This document shows, in pieces, positions 1-10,701 of a stretch of 64,000 nt of DNA (position 1 is the first letter of the stretch; the number at the start of each line of letters is the position of its first letter). Location of the stretch: positions 44,977,646 to 45,041,645 of the forward strand of contig CM039508.1 in assembly GCA_022432975.1 (NCBI GenBank), given 5' to 3'. Source of the DNA: Begonia masoniana (lineage: Eukaryota > Streptophyta > Magnoliopsida > Cucurbitales > Begoniaceae). The notes under the pieces are model-generated. The model saw nothing but the letters and a program-made list of their open reading frames with translations. It had not been told where the DNA came from and made no database searches. The translations under genes were made by a program, and so were the position numbers.

Positions 1-378
1 AATAATGTAAAGAGAGAGAGAGAGAGAGAGAAATTCGACACCAGTATTTTTACGTGGTTCGGCCAAACTGCCTACGTCCACGCTCCAAGGCTCACCCCTT
101 GAAGATCCTTACCCTTCTCCTCACGAGAATACACAGATCGGGATTCCGGGCTCCGATCAACTGCCTTTACAGATCTGGATTGAACTTCACGGGCGTCAAT
201 CCACTGCCTTTACAAATGATTTGAGTTTATAAAATTAAGTACAGACTACACTCTCACAGTAATTGAATCTCAAGTTCGGATTGAGAGATGTAAAGAAAAT
301 ACAGAGTATTATCACTTTCGCAGCTTAGGGTTCAGTATTCAAATTTTCAAAAGTTGTTTCTTTGTGCTCTAACCTCGG

Positions 379-387
379 CTTAAATAC
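379..387 (-). promoter_or_regulatory. TATA-like box in LTR
   Basis: GTATTTAAG on the minus strand lies at the same place in the LTR as the copies at 28096 and 41640. It is the best TATA candidate in this LTR family. The position fits a U3/R promoter, but the start site is inferred. Confidence 0.4.
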
Positions 388-639
388 TCTGTAATCAGAA
401 TCGGCTTGACTTCAATGCTCCTTGTCCAATAATAGAAACTTTGTTACCGTTGGAGAGCTTTCGTACATTTTCAGGTAGCCGTTGCCGATTATAGTTGTAA
501 GTCGTCGTCGCCATAAATGTTCTGAAGTTAAAGCTTGAAAACGACGTCACTGTAGCTTCGCGGTTTATTTGAATTCTAGCGGAAGACAAAGCTCATTTGT
601 AGTCTTGAACCGCCATCAGATGATGCAAGTGAAAAACAT

Positions 640-985
640 TGAACCGGCATCGGATGATTGATTTGTAGTTGTCTTCCGCCTCTGTCGTTTAGTGACCGGA
701 AGAGTAATTTGTTGAAGTCATCTGCCTTTGTCGTTTTGTGGCTGGAAGAGCAATTTGGTTTACTCATCCGCCTTTGTCGTTTAGTGGCCGGAAGAGTAAT
801 TTGGTTTACTCATCCGCCTTGTCGTCTAGTGGGCGGTGGACTTCTTCATTTTAGCTCATCCGCCTTGTCGTCTAGCGAGCGGTGGACTAATTCCATTTAC
901 TCATCCGCCTTGTCGTCTAGTGGGCGGTGGAGTAATTCCATTTACTCATCCGCCTTGTCGTTTTGTGACCGGTGGACTTAGTTAT
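640..985 (-). repeat. Degenerate short version of the LTR 46-bp minisatellite
   Basis: About seven diverged units with the core CATCCGCCTTTGTCGTTTAG (reverse complement of the unit in the large arrays) are visible. They differ from each other by several substitutions and length changes. This is probably close to the ancestral state of the arrays at 24373-27814 and 39262-41262. Confidence 0.8.
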
Positions 986-1186
986 TTCGTTTAATACATT
1001 TCAGCCCTGTACACTTAATCACATGCATTAGATACTAAAATACCCTTATTAAGGGTATTTCCAACAGATTAAAAACAAATGCATAATTCATTATTCTCAT
1101 TTCTTACACATAATCAAATTAACAAGCTAATCATATAAACACATCATCAAAAACAATTTAGACTTAAAACACCATTTAAGTCAACA

Positions 1187-1904
1187 TAGGTCACTTAAAA
1201 ACTGTGAGTTTTCGCTCTATTATGCTCAAATTTAAGGTTCACTTTTATGTTTTTTGTTAGTAGTATTAGTTTTATCTTCTAGCTTTACAGTATAATCTTA
1301 TATCATAATGTGACATTTGTATCGTGTCGCTCATTAATTGATAAAATATTTTAAAAAAATTATAAATATTTAAAATAAAATATTAATTAATAAATGTCAT
1401 GTCTTGAAAGTTTAATTTGACACTAAAATTTATTTTTGTGAACTACTCTTTGAAGTTATAAGTTGATTTCTAATAACAGGTGACGATGATTCTATACGAG
1501 GTTCTCAGGTTGTATCCTCGAGCCCCAATGCTGACTAGAAAAGTCGATATGGAAACTAGGCTCGGGAGCATATCACTTTCACAGGGTGTATTAGTTTCGA
1601 TACCTATTCTTATAGTCCACCGTGATCAAGAATTATGGGGAGACGATGCCAAAGATTTCAAACCCGAGAGGTTTTCCGAGGGCATTTTCAAGGCGACAAA
1701 AGGTCAGACCACATTTTTTCCATTTGGGTCAGGCCCTCGATCTGTATTGGTCAGAATTTTGCAATGATTGAAGCGAAGATGGCTATGTCAATGATTCTGC
1801 AACGCTTCTCGTTCGAGCTTTCGCCGTCTTATGCACATTCGCCATGCATTGTGGTTACTCTTAAACCTCAGCATGGTGCTCATGTTATCTTGAAGAAACT
1901 CTAG
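1187..1904 (+). pseudogene. CYP72-type cytochrome P450, exon 4 tail and exon 5 (broken copy)
   Basis: The segment matches the last bases of exon 4, intron 4 and exon 5 of the gene at 46020-46820. Exon 5 starts after an AG at about 1480 and encodes the ExxR helix (YEVLRLYPR) and the KPERF motif. Compared with the other copy, one G is missing in the heme-binding loop near 1740 (FGSGPR then a frame change), so the cysteine-ligand motif is lost; the downstream half continues in another frame to 1904. The LTR at 1-1186 has cut exon 4. Both lesions make this a pseudogene. Its 5' part would lie left of the window. Confidence 0.88.
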
Positions 1905-2616
1905 CTAAAAAGTTAGCCTCTTGGATAGATTTACATCTCAATGCTTGTATATTTAGAATGACGAAGTTGACAATGGTCAAACAGGCATATATATTACTGT
2001 ATAGATATTGCTGGCTGGAAAGATAAAATCAAGAACAAGTTGGTGAAAAAATGATCAGTTTGGTCCAGTTTTACCAACTATTAAACCGAACTAGACCCCG
2101 AACTTTCGACCACATCTGGGTTGGTATATTACATTGATTCCACACAATGTTTTACAAATGAAGAAGCAAGAATGTTGTACAAATCAGGAAGCAAGAATTA
2201 GAAAATAAATGCAAAATTACTGGTAACAGAGAAATTTATAGAGTTCTCAGACAAACCGAATGGCAGCTTCGTTTCCAAAGTTTATTGCCTTCACAGAGTC
2301 ATACTGAGTTACTCCGGCGTTACCAATCTTTCTTCCTAGCCAAAAACATCCAGTCCTAAACAGATACAGATATACTAAGTGAGTAAGTTCAAGACAAACC
2401 GATAGGCACCCTTGTTTTTAAAAGCTTCCTCCTTTTAACCCATGACTCTGCTGTTATGAATTAACCATGATTCTTACCTCCAATTGTGTCATACCACCTG
2501 CACATTACTCAACCTAACACACTACATGGCTAATCTTCAAGTTAGTTAATTATGCATCTATATTAACCAATTAACAGATCAGCAGGTAATGTAGTTCACG
2601 GCTATAGTTAATTCAT

Positions 2617-2897
2617 TCAAGAATCAAGGATCAACCGATTAATGGAATCTGCAAATCTCAAAAACAATAAACGCAAAAACAGAAATCTGCAAATCTGACA
2701 ACCCATTGGATCGGCCGTTTCAACTTTCGATGTAGAAAACAAGGAGTCAAAAACAATAACCAAATTGAGGAGAAATGTACAACCACTGCCTTCCCTGCGA
2801 TTTCTGATAATCGATTCGAAAAACTCATGCAGAACCGACGATGGAAGAAAGCGATTGCAAAGTTTAATGTATGCCCACAACGGAACGCCGGCGCCAT
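2617..2897 (-). other. Conserved unidentified ORF downstream of P450, copy 1
   Basis: Two overlapping minus-strand ORFs (87 and 79 codons) are open here. The 87-codon frame is preserved, with few changes, in the duplicate at 47867-48100. It contains WAYIKLCNRFLPSSVLHEFF. I do not recognise a family. Conservation could simply reflect the recent duplication. It may be an exon of an unknown gene or chance. Confidence 0.25.
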
Positions 2898-3046
2898 CGT
2901 AGAATATACAAGACGCCCCGTTCTCTGAATGGCAATGACCCTGAGCCCTAGCTCGGTTGGAATTAAAAAAGAAAAAGAAAAAAAAAAAAACCCTTTTTAA
3001 ATGATTATTATACCCTTAACTTTTAGTATTTTATGCATTTAATTTT

Positions 3047-3625
3047 GGGTAATCAAAGTATAAACCTTTAAACTAAGAGGTCATTAATAAACTCGGCGTT
3101 AAACAATATTCGTTAATAAAATCACTATTAAACTATATTTTTGTTAATAAAAAAACCCTATGTTCTTCGACGAACGAGTTCCCGCTCTCAAAATTATTCT
3201 CTGTAACAAGAGCAAGTGGGAGCCCGCTCTCGAAGAACGGGATCACGCTCTAAGAATTATTCACTGGAGCAGGATTCTGCTCTTAAACAGCGGGATCCGA
3301 CTTTAGAATTGAGAGTGGTATTTCGCTTTTAAACAACAAACTCCAGCTCCAAAATATTAGTGAATATCTGAGAAAACATACAAAACGATAACAAATTTTT
3401 CTGAAATTTTTACCATATGTTTACCATATCCTCTTTTTTTACAAAATAATTTATTAAAATTATGTATATTATCTAAAAATTATAAACTTTCACAATAAAC
3501 TCTTCTTATACTTCACATTAGAGTTCCAAAAATAGCTATAAAAAAAGAAGCTATTATATGCATTTATCCCGATCTATTGTTAAAAGAACGTCTATTGTGA
3601 AAGTTTAACAGAAAGGGGGAGCTCA
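3047..3625. mobile_element. Left half of MULE-type MITE, truncated
   Basis: The sequence starts GGGTAAT after TTTAATTTT at 3038-3046 and matches the left half of the 1-kb element at 48225-49225, including the stretch rich in CCCGCTCT-type motifs at 3180-3300. The right arm is absent; Gypsy-derived sequence follows. Confidence 0.7.
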
Positions 3626-5073
3626 AATTGCAGGTACAAGATGAAGAGATGACATTCAAGGTGTATAAATCAATAAATTACCCAACAGCTAGCGATGACA
3701 TATTTCGAGCGAAACTCCTTGACACCATAACAAGGGAAGTTTCACTTTAACAACGAGACTCTCTTGATCATAATGGGAGGAAGTGCTTTGAAAGTTTGGG
3801 GGAATTCCCAATAAGGGTCCTATCATCTATTAAAAGTCCTCCTAAACGTGAGCTTCAGCCTCTACCTTCGTACCAGCGCTGTGCATTATGTGGTCATAAA
3901 AGTTAAATGGAAAAAAATTATCTATCACGTGTAAAGATTCAAGCTCATGCACAAAACAACGATGAGCCAATTGAGGATAATTTTCCAGACAAAGAGCTTC
4001 TGGCGATTGATAAGATAGTAAACGTAAAAAGATCGAAGCTGTATTTTAAGAGGATTTTTTAGAGTGATACAACCATTACTCACCATGCACTCGATTAGCA
4101 ATGATCGTCAAACGTCAAGCTGATGACATTAAAACAAACGCTCGGTGGGAGGCAACCAACCGAAGTATCCTTTTTAGTTTGACATTTAAATTTTTTTACC
4201 TTATTTTAGTTTATTCTATTTTATTTTATTGTTATTTTTACTGAATAAAACTATAGCATAGAAGAAAGAATAAAATAAAAAAGAAGGACCCTCTGTCTCT
4301 TTCTTTCTTTCAGCACCAACGATCGTCCATGCCCACTGTGACTTATATTAGCCTGAAACACCATGAGGTACGATACTTTTACCTTACTTGTTATTTTCTA
4401 CATTGAGGACAATATTTGTTTTAAGTTTAGGGGTGATTTTAGCGTATCTTAGTACTTTGCTATATTTTGGTTCTGCAATCTGAAATCTTGGTTTAAGTGT
4501 CTAGGATTTAATTTTTGAATAAATTTATGCTTGAAACCATAGAAAAACTCTTAAGTAAATATGACTTGTTGTAGTTAGCATTGACTTGAGCTTACAAAGT
4601 TTAACTCAAAATTTTAGCGCACGTGTTTATTATTGATTGACTTGATCTGTTGGTGTTATACTAGTGTGGAGTGCACGAGCGAAGCACAGTAAGGGAGTGA
4701 AACTCCAGATAACATTAAAGAGTGCTAGTAAGGAAAAATCCTTATTGGTTTTGCCTAGCATCCACGAATGCGAATTGATGTTTGTAAGAAATAAGAGAAT
4801 GACTTAGGCCATCATTGAATCTTTTGAGCTTTCTTGGCCTACCTTATTGTGTCATTAAATGACACTCTTAGTTTCCATTTTGAGCCTTTTAATTACCGTT
4901 CATTTGTTACCTATAATTCAACCTAGCCTAAATTTTATATTTTCTACCTTATCGAATGAGCACGAGGATTATTGGGGTATTTAGGGGAAAATCACAAAAG
5001 ATGATGGTGAGAATAGAAACAAACTTCTTTGTCATTTGTCAAATTTTTATTGATTTGTATTTGTATTCAAGTT

Positions 5074-5107
<34 letters not shown>

Positions 5108-5734
5108 CTCAAGTTAATCCATAGTTACAGTTTTATTTAGATTTTTTGGTTTACAGTTTAATATGAGTTGTTTTGGTTAAAGTTTTAATAGGTTGACAAA
5201 GTAGCTAGTTTTGGTAATGATGAGTGAGCTAAGTTTGGGGGAGGTGAGATGAGTTGAAGAAAAATAAAGAAAGTTTGAGTGGTGGGAAGAAAATTTGGTT
5301 GAGTTAAAGAAAGGAGGAGAGATAAGTGCTCTATATAATCGCTTGTTTCCAAATAACTCTTACCCTTTAGCTGCCCTTACGTTAAAAGCTTTTAAAAGAT
5401 CTATCAACTTTTATTTTGATTTACTGATGTTTGCTACTTGTTGGATGATCGGCAATGCTGTGGAATGATTAGAGTAAATAGAGTGATCCCAAGTGTAGTG
5501 TGAATTTCTTTCCCATAGCAACACTAGTTAACTCAACAGTTAGGAAAACAAGAATAAACACTCACACACACACACGAGGATTTCTAAGTAAGCAACTGTC
5601 ATTGCGCTAGTATGAATTACCAACTTGCCATTATTTTGTTGTCGTATTTTAAATGGGATTGAGATTATAATTATGTATTGTTTGTGCTTAATTTTGTTAG
5701 CTTGAGGACAAGCTATCGGTCAAGTTTGGGAGTG
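3626..5734 (+). mobile_element. Degenerate Ty3/Gypsy (Athila/Tat-like) internal 3' region
   Basis: Fragments of a polyprotein are visible with many stops: a translated DNFPDKELLAI near 3975, and the stretch CGGTGGGAGGCAACC near 4143 that typically follows pol in plant Athila/Tat-type Gypsy elements. The remainder is a long AT-rich 3' untranslated region with a poly-A run near 5078-5105. A purine tract (AAGTTTGGGAGTG, 5722-5734) directly precedes the LTR. No intact ORF and no 5' part are present. Lineage is by resemblance. Confidence 0.65.
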
Positions 5735-5935
5735 TGATAAGTGTGTATTTTACACACTTATTCGAATTTTTTTATACTTGATTTGATAAGTTTTTCTCAA
5801 GTGTTTAAGAAAATTTGAAGTTTTTGGTGTAAGTGTGCAGATAAATTGATATATAACAGATTGGAGTTACAACAAAAAGAATTGGATGAATTACGAGGCA
5901 AAACGACAATTGTCAAGAAGCAAAAATAGAACGTC

Positions 5936-6182
5936 TGCCGATCGATCATCATTTTTAGGGCGACCGATCGGCTAAAATGCTAAAGAAACGAGCAGACTAG
6001 AGAAGCTGCTGATCTATCGACCAAATCTAGGCGATCGATCGGCCGAAGCATATTAATTTTCAGGCAAAAGAACTGCCGATCGATCGACCACATTGAGGCG
6101 ATCGATCGGCAGATGTAAAATTCCACGCTGGTGAATCAGAAGAGCCGCCAATCGATTGGCTACTGGGCGACGATCGATTAGC
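5936..6182. repeat. CGATCGAT motif cluster in outer Gypsy LTR
   Basis: About eight occurrences of GCCGATCGATC or the related GGCGATCGATCGGC occur at 25-50 bp spacing, several as local palindromes. A similar cluster lies in the nested LTR. Confidence 0.6.
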
Positions 6183-6333
6183 TGTCGCGAATTAAATAAA
6201 GATTTGATTTTTAGGTTTTTAATTAAAACGTTCTCAGTCGTTGATCGGATTTATGTGGATTTTAATTCAGAATTAGGTTACAGAGACCTAGAGGCAATAG
6301 AAGGGACTATCATTCAGATTAGGGAGACAGAGA

Positions 6334-7695
6334 TGTTGCGAAAAATTACACGCAAGTGCACGTGTCACAAAAATAGTAGAGTGTGTGCAAGCACGAGTGT
6401 CGATCCCACGAGGAATAATTATATTAAGTATTGAATATTTAATTTTCAGCTTAATTTGAAAAACAATATGTTTGATGATTTTGGATTTTAAATTAAAATA
6501 ATTCAAATAAAATAAATCAAACAATTTAAATAACAGATTCGAATGTAAAAAGTTAAGATTGTGTGATGAGAAAATTTCCAAGGTTCCGATTTCACTTAGC
6601 TAATCTTATTTAGTAAACCTAATTCAAGTAATTAATTCTTATTCCTTCGTATTGATGGTTATTTCACTATGTTGTTTATTAAACTCTCTCAAGTATTAAT
6701 AAATTTACTCAATTGATGTGTTATTACCTCTCGGTCTCTAACCCTACAATCAATTGAATACATTAAGAGCAAGAAATTGAATTACCACTCAAACGCCCTA
6801 ACTATCTCTAGTCTAGGGTCCTTTTTAAAGCAAGATATTCAATGCACGGTTAAATTCTCCGCTCTCGCATCCTGAATTAACCCTAAAATTCTTACTTTTG
6901 GTGATCAAGCAAACCTAAGCATTAATTTCAGAACAGATTATTCAACACAGAAAAGAAATAGAAAACTAAAAACTTGAATTAAGAAAATAAATATTCATAA
7001 TAAAGTTACGTCGAAACCCTATAACAGAAAACTTAGTTCATGATAAAATTAAGGAAAACTACAGATAAAATAAAATAGTTCATGCTAGAAGAAAAGAGGA
7101 GAAACAAAAACTAGGAATTGCTGCCGAGTTCCTCCGTTCCTCGCCACTTGCTTCGATCCGGCCTCCGATGTCTTGGTAGGTTTTTTCTCTCTGTTTCGCT
7201 ATATCCCTCTCTTGCTTCCTCTTCAGACTTTTATCTTTGCTCGAATTAGGGCCGCGGTCCATCAATCAACGGCCGAGATCGACCCGATCAATAAGTTGAA
7301 AAATTGCATTTTAATATTTCTCGCAATCACGATCGATCGCGGTATGATCCCGATCGATCGTGGCCACACTGACGCTGGAATGAAACTTTTGCTGATCCCA
7401 ATCGATCGTGGTATTTTGCCCGATCGATCGGGCCGTCTCTGGAATCTTTCTTTGTTGATTTTGTGCATCACGATCGATCGTGGTATGATCCCGATCGATC
7501 GTGATCGGCTTTTTCTTTTTTTCTTCCTTTTGTTTCTTTATTTCCTATTTCAAACCAAATCCGTCACTACCTGTTAAAACTCAACTCACCTACACAATCT
7601 CACTAACAACATCAAATAAACTCAAACGCTCAAGGAAAAACTAATCGAAACAAAAATGAAAAGCATGAATAAGTGTTCAAAATACACACTTATCA
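6334..7695 (-). mobile_element. Solo LTR (related Gypsy family) with 5-bp TSD
   Basis: On the minus strand it reads TGATAAGTGTGTATTTTGAA to CGCAACA. It is flanked by AGAGA at 6329-6333 and 7696-7700, which supports a solo LTR left by recombination after insertion. The short ORFs inside it look like chance. Confidence 0.78.
7327..7508. repeat. CGATCGAT motif cluster in nested solo LTR
   Basis: Six or so copies of the palindromic core CGATCGATCG or CCGATCGATCGTG are spaced about 20-60 bp apart. The recurring unit reads roughly GATCGATCGTGGTATGATCC. Confidence 0.6.
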
Positions 7696-8543
7696 AGAGA
7701 CCAGAATGGAGCGAGAGCATCGGGAAAGGAGATTTCAGATCGACAACCCTAGTTTTTCTTTCTCTTTCTCTTCTGAACTATGAACATCTTTATCATTCTC
7801 GTTGTTTCTCTTTATTCTAGCATGAACTAATTTTCTTTTCTAGGGCTACGATGTAGACGGATTTATGAATATTGAGTATTTCTTTTAATGGAAATTATTA
7901 ATTCTATGTTTTAATATTGTGTTGCGTAAGTTATTCTGTTCTTAATGCTTGCGATTGCCTGATCAACAATAGCATGTCCATAGGATTGTTTTGAGACCGA
8001 GAGATAATAAATAATCATGCAATGAATAATTTACCATGAAAATGATGTTAGATTAGAGATAGCTAATGCGTTCATGTGGTAGTTTAATTTCTCATTCTTA
8101 ATGTATTCAATTAATTCTTAGAATTAGAGACCGAGAGGTAATAATTCATGAGTTAAATAAGTTTGTCATTACTCGAGAGAGATTGATAAATACTTTTGTG
8201 AAATTGTCATCAATACATAGAAATAGAAATTAATGATTTGAATTAGGAATACTAAATAAGATTAATTTAGGTGAAATCGGAAACCCTAGAGCTCTTTCAT
8301 TACATTATGAAACTCGTTTAATTTTCTGTTATTTAATTAATTGTTATTGCTTTGTTTTGAATCCAAATTCACTAAAATATTGTTATTCAAATTAGACTGG
8401 AATTAATTTTGTTTGATCATTAATTAAAAAGTCCTCGTAGGTTCGACACTCTATTTATCACTTTATTACTTGTTGCGACTCGTACATTTGTGAATTATTT
8501 TTCACAACAAAAACGTTTAAACATTGAGGAAACAAGGCCAAAC

Positions 8544-8876
8544 TATTGGATGTAATTATCTTCTCATGTGGTTTGGTTTAATAAATACAATTAAATATAA
8601 AAATAACATGTGTATAACTGCCCATAGACGTGGGTTTCTCTATGATGGTTAGAGGATATTAAGGAAACGTAAAAACGGTTTGGGTCCTTAAACCACAATC
8701 TCGATCATTCTGTGAAACACCATCAACAGAGAGGTTTTTAGGCTTAGAAGAACCAAAGCCAAAAACTTGAAACGGGAATGGCCGGAGGTACGTTCGATTA
8801 CTCAATTTTGCACTAGATATAATTCTTTCACGTTGAGAATGGTTAGATCGTTAAGTTTGTTCGTCTTTAATTTACA
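8544..8876 (+). repeat. Copia 5' LTR
   Basis: It matches 15553-15885 over its whole length and ends TTTACA. The first dinucleotide is TA where the 3' LTR has TG. Confidence 0.92.
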
Positions 8877-8878
8877 TT

Positions 8879-8890
8879 TGGTATCAGAGC
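8879..8890 (+). other. Primer-binding site (tRNA-iMet)
   Basis: TGGTATCAGAGC starts two bases after the 5' LTR and is the standard plant Copia primer site complementary to the initiator methionine tRNA 3' end. Confidence 0.92.
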
Positions 8891-9566
8891 GATAGTAACC
8901 TCTACCTTCTTCGTCAATGGAAATTTTGAAATTAGGGCATACATCTTTTGAGTTTTGTTTTCGATTTTAATGTTAGAAATCTTTATGGAATTTGATTTCT
9001 ATTATGTCTAGGTTAATTTGGCACGATTTTGTTGTGATTTTGATGGAAAAAACAATGGGTTTTTAGTCGAGTCGTAACCGGGTCGTTTGGACCCGCCAGA
9101 GGTTGAAGATGACACTGTACATTATGCTTTTTCAACTTGCCAAATATGAATAAAATATATTTTTTTTTAAACGCCAGAGGTTGAAGATATGCTTTTTCAA
9201 CTTGCCAAATATGAATAAAATATTTTTAAATGCCTTAAAAAGCATATTTTTCAACCTGGCGATTTTTCTTGAAGACCAAAAATAGTTTTTTAAATGCTTA
9301 AAATCCTCTGATGCTTGATTTTCAAATTGGACAGTGAAGATCAAACTATTTTATGCATTTAATTTAATTTTGGCAATTCACATTATTTATATTTTTGAGC
9401 ATATTATATAAATATTTTTGTGAATTAAATTTAATGTCAAATGATTCATGTGATTTAGTTAATTAGAGAATAGCTACAATATCTTTAATTAGACTAAATC
9501 AAATATAAGTATTTATAATCATAAGACATTATTTGTAATTAATTTCATTTCACAAGATAGATTTTA

Positions 9567-10412
9567 GGGAAAAGTTCAATTTAGTACCCAACGTATGGGG
9601 TCAGTAGTCATTTAGTCTCTAACGTTTATTTTTAACCCAATCAAACCCTATCGTATAAAACGTTTGCAATTCAAACCCTCCCGTCAATTTTTCAGTTAAA
9701 TTTGACAGATTCTTTTCAAAACTCTTAAATTACCCTCTGCCTCTCTCTCTCTCTGTTGAGTTGTGAAAATCGATTTGATAAGAATTGAAATGACTAAATC
9801 GAAGGTTTGTTCCCATAAACAATTTTTGGACTGGATCTCAAAGCCGGCAAAACACCTAATATTTCAGCTCCTCGATTTGAATCCAAAATCCAGGATGAGC
9901 ATAGAAGCTCTCATGCGAAACTCCTGGTTCAAAAAATCCATCCAATCGAAGCTTCATAAACACTGCGAAGAAGAAAATTCTCTCACCGAATCGTTTCTGA
10001 ATTGTAAACTGGAAAACAATGTTCCAGTGATGAACGCATTCGACATAATTTCGATGTCTTCAGGGCTGAATCTATCAGGGCTATTCGAAGTGGTGACAAA
10101 GAAGAACGAGAAGAGATTCACGACAAAGAATTGTTTATAGGAACAAACCTTCGATTTAGAGGGCGGCGTAGCTTTCTTTTGGGTGTTGGGTTTGATGAGA
10201 GTGATCTGCGAAGTAGAGGGGGGGAGGGAGAGAGAGAAAGAGGGGGTAATTTAGGAATTTTGAAAAGAATCTGTCAAATTTAACTGAAAAATTGACGGGA
10301 TGGTTTGAATTGCAAATGTTTTATATGATAGGATTTGATTGGGTTAAAAATAAACGTTAGGGACCAAATGACCACTGACCCCATACGTTGGGTACTAAAT
10401 TGAACTTTTCCC
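9567..10412 (+). mobile_element. Pack-MULE carrying a CIPK gene fragment
   Basis: Terminal inverted repeats of about 170 bp (9567-9735 and 10244-10412) start GGGAAAAGTTCAATTTAG. A 9-bp direct duplication, TAGATTTTA, flanks the element (9558-9566, 10413-10421). Long TIRs plus a 9-bp duplication are Mutator-like features. The interior holds a piece of a host kinase gene rather than a transposase, which defines a Pack-MULE. It sits inside the 5' untranslated part of the Copia element, so it inserted later. Confidence 0.87.
9763..10140 (+). pseudogene. CBL-interacting protein kinase (CIPK) fragment captured by transposon
   Basis: A 125-codon ORF encodes the end of a CIPK kinase domain followed by the regulatory NAF/FISL region. 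Visible motifs are SRMSIEALMRNSWFKK (kinase C-lobe end) and MNAFDIISMSSGLNLSGLFE (NAF motif, the CBL calcium-sensor binding site). It lacks the ATP site, catalytic loop, activation loop and PPI domain, so it cannot be an active kinase. In the family NAF is autoinhibitory and binds CBLs; any dominant effect of this fragment is inference. Whether it is transcribed cannot be seen. Confidence 0.85.
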
Positions 10413-10701
10413 TAGATTTTATCCTACAGGAATTTCTATTATGTTTATGTGATTAATTATGATGAAATATCATATCATATTTTCTAATTTACCCACAGGA
10501 GTTAGGAAAAGGAACATGATTTGATAGTTTTATCATAAAGTTATAAATGTATCTAAGTGAATTAAATCTTTAGTCCACAGACAAGTTTTATGTCATTAGA
10601 TGCATTTTTTATTTAAGCATGACTTACGTTGGTAAAACATGATTTATGTTTATTTGTCTCATTTAAATTTATAAGCATGTGTGATTGAATTTTTTGCAAT
10701 T

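Larger units (their letters stand above)
1..1186 (-). mobile_element. Sirevirus-like Copia LTR, truncated by window edge
   Basis: This is the reverse complement of the LTR seen at 38926-42131. The right edge reads AAGTCAACA, the complement of the LTR start TGTTGACTT, and joins P450 exon sequence directly at 1187. Matching blocks include the AC-rich LTR tail at 30-300 and the GTCGTCGCC block near 505. The window starts inside the LTR, so a solo LTR cannot be told from one end of a full element. It is clearly more diverged from the other two LTRs than they are from each other, so it is probably an older insertion of the same family. It interrupts exon 4 of a P450 copy. Confidence 0.85.
1187..3625 (+). 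repeat. Segmental duplication, copy 1 (P450 3' end plus flank)
   Basis: Sequence is shared with 46022-48815 from the end of P450 exon 4 through exon 5, the 3' flank and the left half of a MULE-type MITE. Copy 2 has about 350 bp extra at roughly 47518-47870. Similarity stops near 3625, where Gypsy sequence begins. The MITE insertion therefore predates the duplication. Confidence 0.85.
5735..8509 (+). mobile_element. Gypsy 3' LTR, interrupted by a solo LTR
   Basis: It starts TGATAAGTGTG directly after the purine tract and ends CACAACA. The outer LTR is 5735-6333 plus 7701-8509, about 1.4 kb. It is split by a 1362-bp reverse-oriented LTR of a related family. TGATAAGTGTG is a common Athila-type LTR start. 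Confidence 0.7.

Noticed and set aside
1480..1904. Functional second P450 gene
   Set aside because: One-base loss in the heme loop and an LTR in exon 4.
8437..8460. tRNA-like GGTTCGAC motif
   Set aside because: Isolated B-box-like word at a Gypsy LTR end; no cloverleaf could be drawn.
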